Shown here: positions 1 to 7,985 of the stretch, piece by piece | How the letters are laid out: each line of letters opens with the position of its first letter | Numbering within the stretch: the stretch's first letter is position 1 | Notes under the pieces: generated by a model | The model's database searches: none | What the model saw: the letters and a program-made list of their open reading frames with translations, nothing else | What the model was told of the DNA's origin: nothing | NCBI RefSeq assembly: GCF_000737515.1 | Contig: NZ_CP006588.1 | Span: 1 to 64,000, forward strand | DNA length: 64,000 nucleotides | Direction of reading: 5' to 3' | Source: Hymenobacter sp. APR13 | Lineage (GTDB): Bacteria; Bacteroidota; Bacteroidia; Cytophagales; Hymenobacteraceae | Translations under genes and position numbers: made by a program

Positions 1-110
1 GCGGCTTGCGTACTGCGGCTCTCGGACGCCAAGCGCAGGGCCTCGACCTTGAACGCCTCGTCGTATTTACGCCGTTTGTCGGGCGACGACCCGCTGGTTT
101 TTGCTGCCAT
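1..110 (-). CDS. IS3-family transposase OrfA, partial
   Basis: Only the first 36 codons are inside the window. The product begins MAAKTSGSSPDKRRKYDEAF and continues with a KVEALRLASES-type stretch, the usual N-terminus of the helix-turn-helix OrfA protein of IS3 elements, which binds the IS ends and is fused by frameshifting to the DDE OrfB. The ATG at 110-108 is the only reasonable start. A complete copy cannot be judged because the rest is off the edge. Confidence 0.75.
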   Translation of the reverse strand, partial: MAAKTSGSSPDKRRKYDEAFKVEALRLASESRSTQA

Positions 111-161
111 AACAGAAGAAATATACGTCCTTCTTCTGTCCGCCTTCTCTAGACCACCTCA
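1..161 (-). mobile_element. IS3-family insertion sequence, end only
   Basis: The window opens inside an insertion sequence that reads leftwards. It holds the start of an IS3-type OrfA gene (1-110) and its upstream end. Read on the minus strand, the sequence outside the gene begins TGAGGTGGTCTAGAGAAGG at about 161, which fits the TG...CA termini of IS3 elements. I place the element edge at 161 on that basis; the other end lies outside the window, so the inverted repeat cannot be paired here. Confidence 0.55.
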
Positions 162-232
162 TTCCTTCCCCTCCAAAACCAGCCATCCCGTATTATCGGC
201 TACAGCAACAGAAGCTGCAGTTACTGCACCGC

Positions 233-2260
233 TTGGTAGATCCTGTGCAAGAGGCGATCACTTATTGTAAATATCATGATACGAATCAGAAACTACTGTA
301 CAGCTGCTGCGCGCTGTTGCTCAAAGAAATGCATGTGCGTCAGACAGCGATGTGGGCGTGGGACAAGGCGACGTGGGTAGAAATTGTTGGCTACAATACG
401 CAGCACTTCCAAGACCGGCATCACGCGTTTTTGGCTGACTGGTTGAATGTGACAATCAACCTACGCCCTTGCATCATGAATTGTGCTTACCTGTTTGGCG
501 AGATTGATATCCATCTTCTGGTCACGGATTGTGATGTAGTAGGCTCCGCCAAACGCATCTTTGGCAAACAGCAGGTTTGGATCGCTGAAGGCGTTCTTGA
601 AGAAGCGTTTAAAGAGAAAACGCAGTGGTCGTATCTAAACATAGCCGGGCTATCGAGCTGCTTGTGTTTAGCTCTGCTGCGTAATCGCAATCCACAGGTG
701 GAGAAGCTGACGCTCCCCGTGCTAAAACAGGTCTACGCGAATCCTGTTGGCTTTGCAGGATTGCAACCGGCCTGTGTGCAACTGTACCACATATTGCGGC
801 GACTACGCATTGTCACGGAAGCCGCCTTTGGCTTTGCGCCCCTGGAGCTACGGGTTAGAAAGGATGGATTACCGGAACCCTTAGGCAAATTGCTGGACCG
901 ATGGCTTGCCAAGTACCAAGGCCGAAAAAGTGCGCAACCGCACATGCGATCTCTACTGGCGAAAATGTTGCGCTATGTAGTTGCCACCTACCCCAACCGT
1001 ATCATGCCTTCGCAATGGACAGCTAACATGGCTCGGCGAATTGCCTCGGCTATCAGTAAGATGCGAACCAACGAGTGGACCATCACGCCGCCGAATCAAC
1101 TTCCTGCTACGGGGCCGGGCAAAGAGTATGCGGCCTCCACCAAAGCGTACCTGTTCAGTCTGATTCGAAGTTTCCTAAATGATGGGCAAGACTATAATTT
1201 CTTCACGCTGACTTTTGAGCCGGATAGCGCTTTCCGAACCCCGCGCAATATTTTAAACGCAGTAAAACCCTATCCCAAGGCTCTTTCGGATGCTAATTGG
1301 GAAAAACTGGAACAGGCAGGAATGTCTCTAACGCAGGAAGATCTACTGAGCTTGCGGGAACAAGCCGACGTTTCTGCGCACGAAGCTTCCTATCCTCTCA
1401 CGTTGGTGCGCGCTATCGCGCTGGTCTGGCTGTTTGGGGGGCTGCGGACAGATGAGATTGTGCGCCTGCCTCTAGGGTGTATCCGCCCACTCCCTTCGCC
1501 GACTGAGGAGGAACAAGATCTGTGGCAACACGTGTGTTTGCTGCATGTTCCCGTGAACAAGTCGTGCGGAGAGTTTGACAAGCCAGTTGAATATTATCCA
1601 GCAGAAGCTATCCAAGCCTGGGAAGCGGAGCGGCCAGCTGGCCCACAGCGTGTAGACGAAACAACAGGAGAACTCGTCGATTTTCTGTTTGAATGGGAAG
1701 GGCGCGGGCTGATTAAGACGTACCTCAACCGCGTACTAATTCCGCTGCTGTGCCGGAAAGCGCAACTCGACACGGTTGACGAGAAAGGACCGATTCGCAG
1801 CCACCGGGCTCGCGTGACCTTGGCCACCCGTTATTACAAGGCAGGCCTGGGGCTGGAAGAGTTGCGATTGTGGTTAGGACATTTGTCGATACTGAATTTG
1901 CGCTATTATCTGGACGTAGATGACGATTGGCTGAACCAAAGCGCTTCTGTGACCTTTTACGCTATTCGACGCCGGGCACATCAAGTAGTAAACAGACCAA
2001 GCGAATTAGTTCCTACGGAATACGCATTGGAAGACGCAGATAGTAACCTTAGCGTTGCTGTTGAAAATGAGGAAGAGCTTATTCCGGATAATTTTTTAGC
2101 GCACTTGTTTTTTAAGCCTCAACGATCCAAGCGGGCCTTTATTTCAGCGGTACACGAAAGCATCACCGCGATGCAACGCAATGTGCACCTAAGTTCTGAA
2201 GAATTACGGATAGTTTATGAGTTCAAGGATTTATTAGAAAAAATGAATGCCCATAGTTAA
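233..2260 (+). CDS. Large tyrosine recombinase/integrase, probably 5'-truncated
   Basis: Site-specific DNA recombinase of the phage-integrase fold. The catalytic set is visible: Arg in GGLRTDE (about residue 405), HRAR (524-527), GH (549-550) and the nucleophile Tyr 559, nine residues after that His. At about 675 residues it is much longer than phage integrases and resembles the large recombinases of Tn554-type or integrative elements. The given start is a TTG at 233, but the same frame stays open back to about 113 and contains plausible protein (PYYRLQQQKLQLL) with no ATG. The IS3 edge at about 161 has therefore probably removed the native N-terminus. It could still act if the catalytic domain is expressed, but I would treat it as a damaged gene. 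Confidence 0.75.
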   Translation: MVDPVQEAITYCKYHDTNQKLLYSCCALLLKEMHVRQTAMWAWDKATWVEIVGYNTQHFQDRHHAFLADWLNVTINLRPCIMNCAYLFGEIDIHLLVTDCDVVGSAKRIFGKQQVWIAEGVLEEAFKEKTQWSYLNIAGLSSCLCLALLRNRNPQVEKLTLPVLKQVYANPVGFAGLQPACVQLYHILRRLRIVTEAAFGFAPLELRVRKDGLPEPLGKLLDRWLAKYQGRKSAQPHMRSLLAKMLRYVVATYPNRIMPSQWTANMARRIASAISKMRTNEWTITPPNQLPATGPGKEYAASTKAYLFSLIRSFLNDGQDYNFFTLTFEPDSAFRTPRNILNAVKPYPKALSDANWEKLEQAGMSLTQEDLLSLREQADVSAHEASYPLTLVRAIALVWLFGGLRTDEIVRLPLGCIRPLPSPTEEEQDLWQHVCLLHVPVNKSCGEFDKPVEYYPAEAIQAWEAERPAGPQRVDETTGELVDFLFEWEGRGLIKTYLNRVLIPLLCRKAQLDTVDEKGPIRSHRARVTLATRYYKAGLGLEELRLWLGHLSILNLRYYLDVDDDWLNQSASVTFYAIRRRAHQVVNRPSELVPTEYALEDADSNLSVAVENEEELIPDNFLAHLFFKPQRSKRAFISAVHESITAMQRNVHLSSEELRIVYEFKDLLEKMNAHS

Positions 2261-2267
2261 ATTCTAG

Positions 2268-2307
2268 TGTAGGTGGGTAGTAAAATATACTATCCACCTA
2301 CATTTTA
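2268..2307. terminator. Hairpin terminator between convergent genes
   Basis: A 14-bp inverted repeat (2268-2281 with 2289-2302, one G-T pair, 7-nt loop) is followed by TTTTAA. It lies just after the recombinase stop and faces the 3' end of the minus-strand gene ending at 2325, so it may serve both. Confidence 0.7.
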
Positions 2308-2324
2308 ATAACAGGAGTTATTAC

Positions 2325-2750
2325 TTACTCTTGCCGAGTGGGATATTCAACTGTTAATTGCAGCGGCTTTACTTCTACAGTATTATAAATACTATCTGGA
2401 TCATCCATAATCCATCCCTTGATCAAGCCATCTTGCAAGTATTCCTGCGCCGGTTGGGGCAAGGTTGAAAGAAAGCTTGTCAGCATTTGTATTCCAGCTG
2501 TATACGAGTCACGGATCTGGGCTAAACTAGAAATTTCATTGTTCATCCCCAGTATTTCCAAGGTGTTAATAGCGCGTATCCTAATAAATTCGGCGTAGCG
2601 TACCGGGTCAGCCCGCAATGCATTGAACAAGGCCTGCTCATACCCGTAGCCCTCCTGGTCTCCGGGTGACACATGCTGAGCGGGAACAGTGGGCACTCGA
2701 TCCTGCAGTTCGGCGTCAATGATGATTCTGATTTTCTGTACGTGACTCAT
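2325..2750 (-). CDS. Hypothetical protein, 141 aa
   Basis: I do not recognise this protein. The start is the ATG at 2750 (MSHVQKIRIIIDAEL). The frame runs further upstream to 2867, but that extension is rich in F, H and S and looks non-coding. The product is soluble, mostly helical in appearance and acidic at the C-terminus (MDDPDSIYNTVEVKPLQL). No signal peptide or membrane segment is visible. It converges on the recombinase and diverges from the small XRE gene at 2938. Confidence 0.5.
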   Translation of the reverse strand: MSHVQKIRIIIDAELQDRVPTVPAQHVSPGDQEGYGYEQALFNALRADPVRYAEFIRIRAINTLEILGMNNEISSLAQIRDSYTAGIQMLTSFLSTLPQPAQEYLQDGLIKGWIMDDPDSIYNTVEVKPLQLTVEYPTRQE

Positions 2751-2937
2751 AAGAGCAGACAAGAAGAAGTGAAAGAAGTTGTTGTGGAGGTGCCGAGCAG
2801 AGACGAATGGGCTGCTAAAGACCTGAAAATACGTGGTTGTGTAGCCCTGTCGGACGCGGGTGGCCAAAACAAGGTATTAAAATAATTACAAATATGTCAT
2901 TGTCGACTACAACAGCCTCCCTCACCTTGCCACCTCC

Positions 2938-3156
2938 ATGGAGGCATTACCCGGCGAGGTCATTACGAGTGAAATTGTGCGACGGCTACAGCAGCTGCGA
3001 CGCTCCCGCCAGTACACCCAGCAAGAGGTATATGATGCTACCGGCGTGCACATTGGGCGCCTGGAAGCCCAGCACGCGAACATGACCATTCGCACGCTGG
3101 TTATTCTGTGTCGCTACTATGGCATTTCCCTGGCTGAACTGGTTCAGGGGCTGTAA
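2938..3156 (+). CDS. Small XRE-family HTH protein
   Basis: A 72-residue protein that is almost entirely a Cro/C1-type helix-turn-helix: VRRLQQLRRSRQYTQQEVYD, then a recognition-helix-like GVHIGRLEAQ and an NMTIRTLVILCRYYGISL ending. Such single-domain proteins are DNA-binding repressors, often of antitoxin type or regulators of mobile elements. The ATG at 2938 gives a compact domain; an ATG at 2894 is in another frame. No toxin partner is obvious. The next genes downstream are the 67-aa protein and the SIR2 gene, so it might regulate those. Confidence 0.7.
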   Translation: MEALPGEVITSEIVRRLQQLRRSRQYTQQEVYDATGVHIGRLEAQHANMTIRTLVILCRYYGISLAELVQGL

Positions 3157-3337
3157 TCGTACTCAAGGCTTGGGACCAGTGTTATAACAGCTGCACTATT
3201 AAGCGGACTGGCGGCGCTTTCCAATGGTGCGCCACCGGCAGTGTTGCCGAGTAATCTGCTTTTCGGTCCTTGGGGAATGGGGGACATCGGGTAGTACCCA
3301 TTCTGCTATCCCCCTTCTAGAAGATCTCCATTATCCC

Positions 3338-3381
3338 GTTTGTAACGGATCATAAACGCCCGTTTGTGATCTGTTACAAAC
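3338..3381. promoter_or_regulatory. 20-bp palindromic operator-like inverted repeat
   Basis: Two 20-bp arms (3338-3357 and 3362-3381) are inverted copies with two mismatches, separated by 4 bp. The left arm begins GTTTGTAACG and the right arm ends GTTACAAAC. There is no T-run after it, so an operator is more likely than a terminator. It lies 35 bp before the 67-aa gene and upstream of the SIR2 gene; the XRE protein encoded just upstream is a candidate binder. Confidence 0.6.
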
Positions 3382-3416
3382 CCGCTACCTTCACCTACCA
3401 GCACGTAAACTACCCC

Positions 3417-3620
3417 ATGAAACACTTTCGCGAGTATTCCGCTGCCATGCAGCAGAACATTGCCCAGCAGGTGCGCACCCAGGCCAAGGAGAGCGGTTCT
3501 ATTAATCAGTGGGTAAATGCCCTCTACATTCTTAATCCTGAACTGAACGCTTATCCCAACCACCCGGCCCAGGTAGTCGGCGAGGTCGCCCTTCTAGTGC
3601 ACGACAACAACCAGAAATAA
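3417..3620 (+). CDS. Small hypothetical protein upstream of SIR2 gene
   Basis: A 67-residue protein from the ATG at 3417 (MKHFREYSAAMQQNIAQQVR). A GTG at 3366 would add residues encoded by the palindrome and is less likely. It is soluble with a helical N-terminus; I do not recognise the family. It ends 28 bp before the SIR2-domain gene on the same strand and follows a strong inverted repeat, so the two genes probably share a transcript. A regulatory or antitoxin-like partner is possible but is only inferred from position. Confidence 0.5.
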   Translation: MKHFREYSAAMQQNIAQQVRTQAKESGSINQWVNALYILNPELNAYPNHPAQVVGEVALLVHDNNQK

Positions 3621-3648
3621 CACCTATCCCCAAACACCCCCAGTATGT

Positions 3649-5607
3649 ATGGATCAGGAAACCTTATTTAAGACTATACGCAACCGGGAGGTTGTCCTGT
3701 GGGCTGGAGCCGGGTTTTCAAAGTATGCCGGCTACCCCATGGGCGGCGGCTTGGTACGTCACCTGTTTGATACGCTCAGCAAAGCCCAGCAGCAGCAGGC
3801 CCGGGAGTATGCCCCCTCGCTGGATGCAGACGGTTATCCTAACATGCCGCTACCTGCTTTTGCCAGTCTGTTCGTCAACCTGTTTAACGGGCGCCTGCAC
3901 GAGTTGCGCAAAGAGGTAAAGGCCGTATATTCTGCGCGGCCCAAGTCACTAAAGACTCATCAGCAGGTGGCTACCATTCCTTTCTTCGAGCATATCGTTA
4001 CTACGAACTACGACTCGCTCTTTGAGCAGGCGTACGGCCAGGATAAACTTCACATTGTTACCAACGGTGAGCAGATACCGTATCAGGAACCAAATAAACC
4101 TACTCTGTATAAGGTGCATGGCAGCCTGGAGGACTTGAACCGTCTGCTGATTACGGAGGAAGACTACCGGGCATTTTACTCCAAGGCCGACCACCTGCTG
4201 TGGGGTGCCATCCAGGCGCTTATGGCGAGTAAAACTCTGCTCTTCGTTGGCTACGGCCTGGAAGACCCGAATGTACTGGTCTTATTTGAGCGCATCCTGG
4301 ATGCGGTAAAAGGCAATATGCGCGGGGCCTACCTAGTTTCCCCCAATTTGAGTCAGCTCCGCATCGACTGGCTCAAGCGCCACAACGTCACCTACATTCA
4401 ATCTACCGGGGAACAGTTAATTGCCGACCTGCTGCAGGACCTGAAGGATACTGCGGTACCCGCCTTAAAAAAGGGAGGGATTGAACTGGGGCCAACGACG
4501 CAGTTCCTGCGTAATCTCGGGCTTAACCCAACGATTAAGACTAGCGAGAACGGGTATCATATCTCGCAGCTTACTGGAGTACAGGGAGAGGTAGCGGGGC
4601 AAGTGACCCTAACCGTTCGCGAGGACGGGCGCGCATCGCTTACTCAATTTCAACAAGGGTTGTCGGGCCTGGCGTATCATATAGGTCCTTCCCAACTGGT
4701 TGATTTTGAATGGCGGGTAGGGGGCGTAAACCTGGGCTTGGAAATGGGCTCATTGGTGTTTGTACGCTCCCATACCATTGAGAAAACAGTTGATATTGAG
4801 TTTACCGGAGGGCTCTGCATCCGCGATGCCACCTTACGCATCTACTCCAGCCCTGAGCAGGTAGACTTTTTGGTGTACACGGATCTGCACAAGGTTCAGA
4901 TCCGTGTACCCAAGAAGAACATTCACGCGAAAGGCTTTAAGTACTCGGCTACAGTTTCTCGTCGGCATCGCTATACTGATTCAGTTGATAGTGGCCTGCT
5001 ACATGCCAGAATTCTACAGTCATTAGGCAGGGGGGAAGGAATCGCTTTGTATGAAGATGGAGAGCGTATCTGGAGCAAGGAGGAAACACCTCGGGGCCTT
5101 CCTTTTATCAAACAAGGAGAAAGCTTAGAGAGGAACATGCAGACCCTTCAGGTAGTGGAGAAGGGGTTCAACATCCGATTTCGACGGTTCAAGCTCACAG
5201 GCGACGACATAGACACAGCGGCGGAACTGAGCTATATCTTGCAGATGAAAACGCGGGTATCCAAGGCGTTTAAAGGGTACGTCGATGCTGTGGTAGAAGA
5301 TCCTTCTAAACTCCCTGAATCTCAGGACCAGGATGTTGTTGTCCACCAGCAGCTAGATACGACTTATACGCTGCTGGGCTGGAAGCTCCGCATCGAGTAC
5401 GAGGCAGCGCATGTGCTAAAGCAGGCACGGTATAAGCGAAGAGGCAAGGACAAGACCGCTTACCGCATTACCAGTGCCACTCGTGAATTACATACGCTGT
5501 ACGGACCTGAGCAAGCCACTAGCGTCGCGGAAGCAGGCAAGCCCGAACCAATTCAGCGCCTAGATAAGATCGAGATGGAGACTTTACATGGTGACGAATC
5601 GGAGTAA
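3649..5607 (+). CDS. SIR2-domain protein, candidate NADase defence effector
   Basis: The N-terminal 270 residues form a SIR2-type Rossmann domain: GAGFS (20-24) for NAD binding, TTNYD (118-122), KVHGS with candidate catalytic His 157, and GYGLEDPN (201-208). The spacing matches the bacterial SIR2_2/SIR2-like group, whose members in anti-phage systems (DSR, Thoeris ThsA and others) degrade NAD. The remaining 380 residues are predominantly beta-like and unfamiliar to me; no helicase, Argonaute or SLOG domain is visible. A 67-aa gene precedes it and a serine resolvase starts 3 bp after its stop. An intracellular defence or plasmid-competition role is inferred from the domain; the C-terminal half may be the sensor. 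Confidence 0.75.
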   Translation: MDQETLFKTIRNREVVLWAGAGFSKYAGYPMGGGLVRHLFDTLSKAQQQQAREYAPSLDADGYPNMPLPAFASLFVNLFNGRLHELRKEVKAVYSARPKSLKTHQQVATIPFFEHIVTTNYDSLFEQAYGQDKLHIVTNGEQIPYQEPNKPTLYKVHGSLEDLNRLLITEEDYRAFYSKADHLLWGAIQALMASKTLLFVGYGLEDPNVLVLFERILDAVKGNMRGAYLVSPNLSQLRIDWLKRHNVTYIQSTGEQLIADLLQDLKDTAVPALKKGGIELGPTTQFLRNLGLNPTIKTSENGYHISQLTGVQGEVAGQVTLTVREDGRASLTQFQQGLSGLAYHIGPSQLVDFEWRVGGVNLGLEMGSLVFVRSHTIEKTVDIEFTGGLCIRDATLRIYSSPEQVDFLVYTDLHKVQIRVPKKNIHAKGFKYSATVSRRHRYTDSVDSGLLHARILQSLGRGEGIALYEDGERIWSKEETPRGLPFIKQGESLERNMQTLQVVEKGFNIRFRRFKLTGDDIDTAAELSYILQMKTRVSKAFKGYVDAVVEDPSKLPESQDQDVVVHQQLDTTYTLLGWKLRIEYEAAHVLKQARYKRRGKDKTAYRITSATRELHTLYGPEQATSVAEAGKPEPIQRLDKIEMETLHGDESE

Positions 5608-5610
5608 GCC

Positions 5611-6312
5611 ATGCGTACCTACATTGCCTACTACCGGGTAAGCACGGCCCGCCAGGGCGCCAGTGGCCTCGGCCTGGAATCACAGCAGTACCTGGTGCAA
5701 TCCTATGTGCCAGCCGGAGGGCGACTGCTGCAGGAGTTCATCGAGGTAGAGTCCGGCAAGAAGAACAACCGGCCCCAGCTCAAGGCCGCACTGGCGGCTG
5801 CTAAGCAGCAAGGCGCCACGTTGCTCATCGCCAAGTTGGATCGCCTGAGCCGCAACGCTGGCTTCATCTTCGCGTTGCGTGATTCCGGAGTCGACTTTCT
5901 TGCCTGCGACATGCCCGATGCCAATACGCTCACGGTTGGCATCTTTGCCGTGATAGCCCAGCACGAGCGGGAAACCATCAGCAAGCGCACGAAGGACGCG
6001 CTGCAGGCGAAGAAGGCGCGGGGCCAACAGCTAGGCAGCCCCCAGAACCTAACGCAGGAAGCCCGGCTGAAAGGGGCTGCCGCTCGCCGGCAGCAGCGCC
6101 AGCGCACGCCGCAGAATCAACAGGCAACCAGCCTCGTGGTTCTGCTACGCGCCCAAGGATTGACGTTTCGTCAAATCGCAGCGCATTTAAACGCAGCCAT
6201 GTTTCGTACAGCCGCCGGAAAAAAATATGCTGCTATGACGGTTCAGCGGCTCTTTCGTTATTCATCAACAATAGCAACAGGTCAGCCCGGTCCTGTTAGT
6301 AACCCACTGTAA
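5611..6312 (+). CDS. Serine recombinase (resolvase family)
   Basis: A 233-residue small serine recombinase. YYRVSTARQ places the nucleophile at Ser 11; IAKLDRLSRN and QHERETISKRTKDALQAKKARG give the rest of the catalytic domain and the E helix. A C-terminal segment (LRAQGLTFRQIAAHLNAA) looks like the DNA-binding helix-turn-helix. Such enzymes resolve plasmid multimers or cointegrates, which fits its place between cargo and the partition module. It begins 3 bp after the SIR2 stop, so it is probably co-transcribed with it. A res site was not identified, though the repeats at 6361-6520 are candidates. Confidence 0.85.
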   Translation: MRTYIAYYRVSTARQGASGLGLESQQYLVQSYVPAGGRLLQEFIEVESGKKNNRPQLKAALAAAKQQGATLLIAKLDRLSRNAGFIFALRDSGVDFLACDMPDANTLTVGIFAVIAQHERETISKRTKDALQAKKARGQQLGSPQNLTQEARLKGAAARRQQRQRTPQNQQATSLVVLLRAQGLTFRQIAAHLNAAMFRTAAGKKYAAMTVQRLFRYSSTIATGQPGPVSNPL

Positions 6313-6360
6313 AACAGATGAATATTTAATCTGGTGAGCGACTGAGTCTAGTATATTAAC

Positions 6361-6520
6361 TTCCTGAACTTCTTGAGGAATTTTAAGAAGCCTAAGAACA
6401 CTTGATTCTTTAACTTCTTTGACTTGCTAAACATGTTAGACTTCTTTAAGAAGCTAAACATGTCAGACTTCTTTAACTTCCTCAGGAAGCTTGGCAGGTG
6501 ACAGAAGTCGAGGAAGTTTT
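6361..6520. repeat. Par-site-like repeat cluster upstream of parA
   Basis: An AT-rich stretch with many copies of a CTTCTTTAA-like word in both orientations. The clearest pair is a 24-bp direct repeat beginning GCTAAACATGT at 6426-6449 and 6453-6476, 27 bp apart with one mismatch. Shorter inverted copies surround them (for example CTTCCT/AGGAAG near 6477-6489). Its place directly before parA makes it the likely centromere and/or the operator for the ParA partner protein. Confidence 0.6.
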
Positions 6521-6561
6521 AATTCTTTATTATTGCTGTCAGATCAAGCGTGTGCTGCACC

Positions 6562-7323
6562 ATGAAGATTATTGTATTTGCTAACCACAAGGGGGGAGTC
6601 GGAAAGACTACGTCTACGCTTAGCGTGGCTCAAACCTTGGCACGTGACGGCTACCGCGTGCTCTTAATTGATTGCGACGCCCAGCGTAATCTTTCCCTTG
6701 CCTTCCGCTTGCCGGCAGGCTATCCGGATCTAGGATTGGTTTTAGAGAAAAAAGCTCAGTTGACCGACGTTGTCCTGGCGATAGAGGAACACTTGCACTT
6801 AGTGGCCGCTACCCCGGATCTGGACTATCTAGAAAAAATGGTTGGCCAGCAATTAGGCTACGAGAGTATCCTGCGGAAGGGGTTGGCACCTCTGCAGGAC
6901 CAGTATGACTACTGTCTGATTGATACCCCGCCTTCATTATCTGCCCTTACGTACATGGCGCTGGTAGCTTGTAACGCGGTATTTATTCCGTGTCAACCGG
7001 AATACTTTGGGTACGAAGGGCTCAATAAGCTCATGCAAGCCTGCGAGCGGGTGAAAGACCTCTATAACCCCAATCTGACTATAGGAGGTATTTTCTTTAC
7101 CAAGTACAGTAGCCGCTACCGTAAAAAGCTTCATCATGACATTGTGGCCCTGATTGACTCCAAGTATTCTGAGGCCAAGCTGCTCATGGAAACCACTATT
7201 CGTGAAAACGTTTCGCTGGCGGAAGCTCAGATAAAGAAGCAGAGCATCTACCGGTGGGCGCCCGAGAGCAATGGCGCCACTGATTACGAATCGCTTACCC
7301 AAGAAATCATTGCCCGAGTATGA
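6562..7323 (+). CDS. parA: ParA-family partition ATPase
   Basis: A 253-residue ParA/Soj-type ATPase that moves plasmid copies apart on the nucleoid. The deviant Walker A, KGGVGKTT, is at residues 10-17; LLIDCDAQRNLSLAF gives Walker A' and YDYCLIDTPPSLS gives Walker B. There is no N-terminal HTH extension, so this is a short (type Ib-like) ParA. The start at ATG 6562 (MKIIVFANHK) is preferred over the in-frame GTG at 6550. The partner gene overlaps its stop by 4 bp (ATGA), and repeat-rich DNA lies just upstream. Confidence 0.92.
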   Translation: MKIIVFANHKGGVGKTTSTLSVAQTLARDGYRVLLIDCDAQRNLSLAFRLPAGYPDLGLVLEKKAQLTDVVLAIEEHLHLVAATPDLDYLEKMVGQQLGYESILRKGLAPLQDQYDYCLIDTPPSLSALTYMALVACNAVFIPCQPEYFGYEGLNKLMQACERVKDLYNPNLTIGGIFFTKYSSRYRKKLHHDIVALIDSKYSEAKLLMETTIRENVSLAEAQIKKQSIYRWAPESNGATDYESLTQEIIARV

Positions 7324-7688
7324 GCAAGCAGAGCAAGAAACCAAATTTTGGGGATGACTTGGATGCCTCGGCGCCATCGCTAACGAATGACGCGCTCCTA
7401 TACGGGGTAAACCGGAGCATCTTACCGCAGGTAGCCCCAACCCCTGCTGCTTCGTCCGAACCGGAAACTACTGCTTCCACTTCGACGGAAGAAGAATGGT
7501 TGAAATTCAGCAGCTTTCTGCGACGCAGCACCTACGTTCGCTTAAAGCAAAGTGAGTACTGGGACCGACTGGTGCTGAAGAAAGCAGTTGATTCAGCACT
7601 TTGTGCTTTTCTAGACACGATGGAAGGAGCTGATCGGCCGCTGCCAGAAGACGAACAGTATCGACTGAATGGCAAGAAACTCAAATAG
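7320..7688 (+). CDS. Putative partition partner protein (ParB-like role)
   Basis: A 122-residue protein translationally coupled to ParA by a 4-bp overlap. The first 60 residues are low-complexity (APTPAASSEPETTASTST) and look disordered. The C-terminal part (FSSFLRRSTYVRLKQSEYWDRLVLKKAVDSALCAFLDTME) could be a small helical or ribbon-helix-helix DNA-binding domain like those of the small partners of type Ib ParA proteins. There is no canonical ParB N-terminal motif or CTPase box. The role is assigned from position. Confidence 0.6.
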   Translation: MSKQSKKPNFGDDLDASAPSLTNDALLYGVNRSILPQVAPTPAASSEPETTASTSTEEEWLKFSSFLRRSTYVRLKQSEYWDRLVLKKAVDSALCAFLDTMEGADRPLPEDEQYRLNGKKLK

Positions 7689-7985
7689 TTACAGTATAAA
7701 AAAGCATAAAAAGCGCCGCAAAAATTTTCGCTTATTACTTTTTTTTGCTTTTACCGCGACCGTCTTTTCATGCCTACAAAATCGCCCTAAACAAGCTAGC
7801 TGATTACCTATACTATATTAGTAATTACAGGAGCCGTAACGGCCTGATTATATGTATCATGGAATGGAATAAGCCTACAAAATCGCCCTTTCATGCCTAC
7901 AAAATCGACGATTAGCGCCTACAAAATCGCCCTTTGACGCCTACAAAACCGCCTTGCTGCCTTCCTTATGCCTACAAAATCGCCC
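7689..7985. other. Replication origin region with iterons
   Basis: AT-rich DNA holding direct repeats of the 16-bp core GCCTACAAAATCGCCC or close variants at 7772, 7873, 7895, 7917, 7939 and 7970. The four copies from 7873 to 7939 are spaced exactly 22 bp apart, two helical turns. The last copy contains the Rep start codon. This is the usual arrangement of Rep_3 iteron plasmids: initiator binding sites, an AT-rich unwinding region (7690-7765) and autoregulation of rep. I did not find a convincing DnaA box. Confidence 0.85.
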
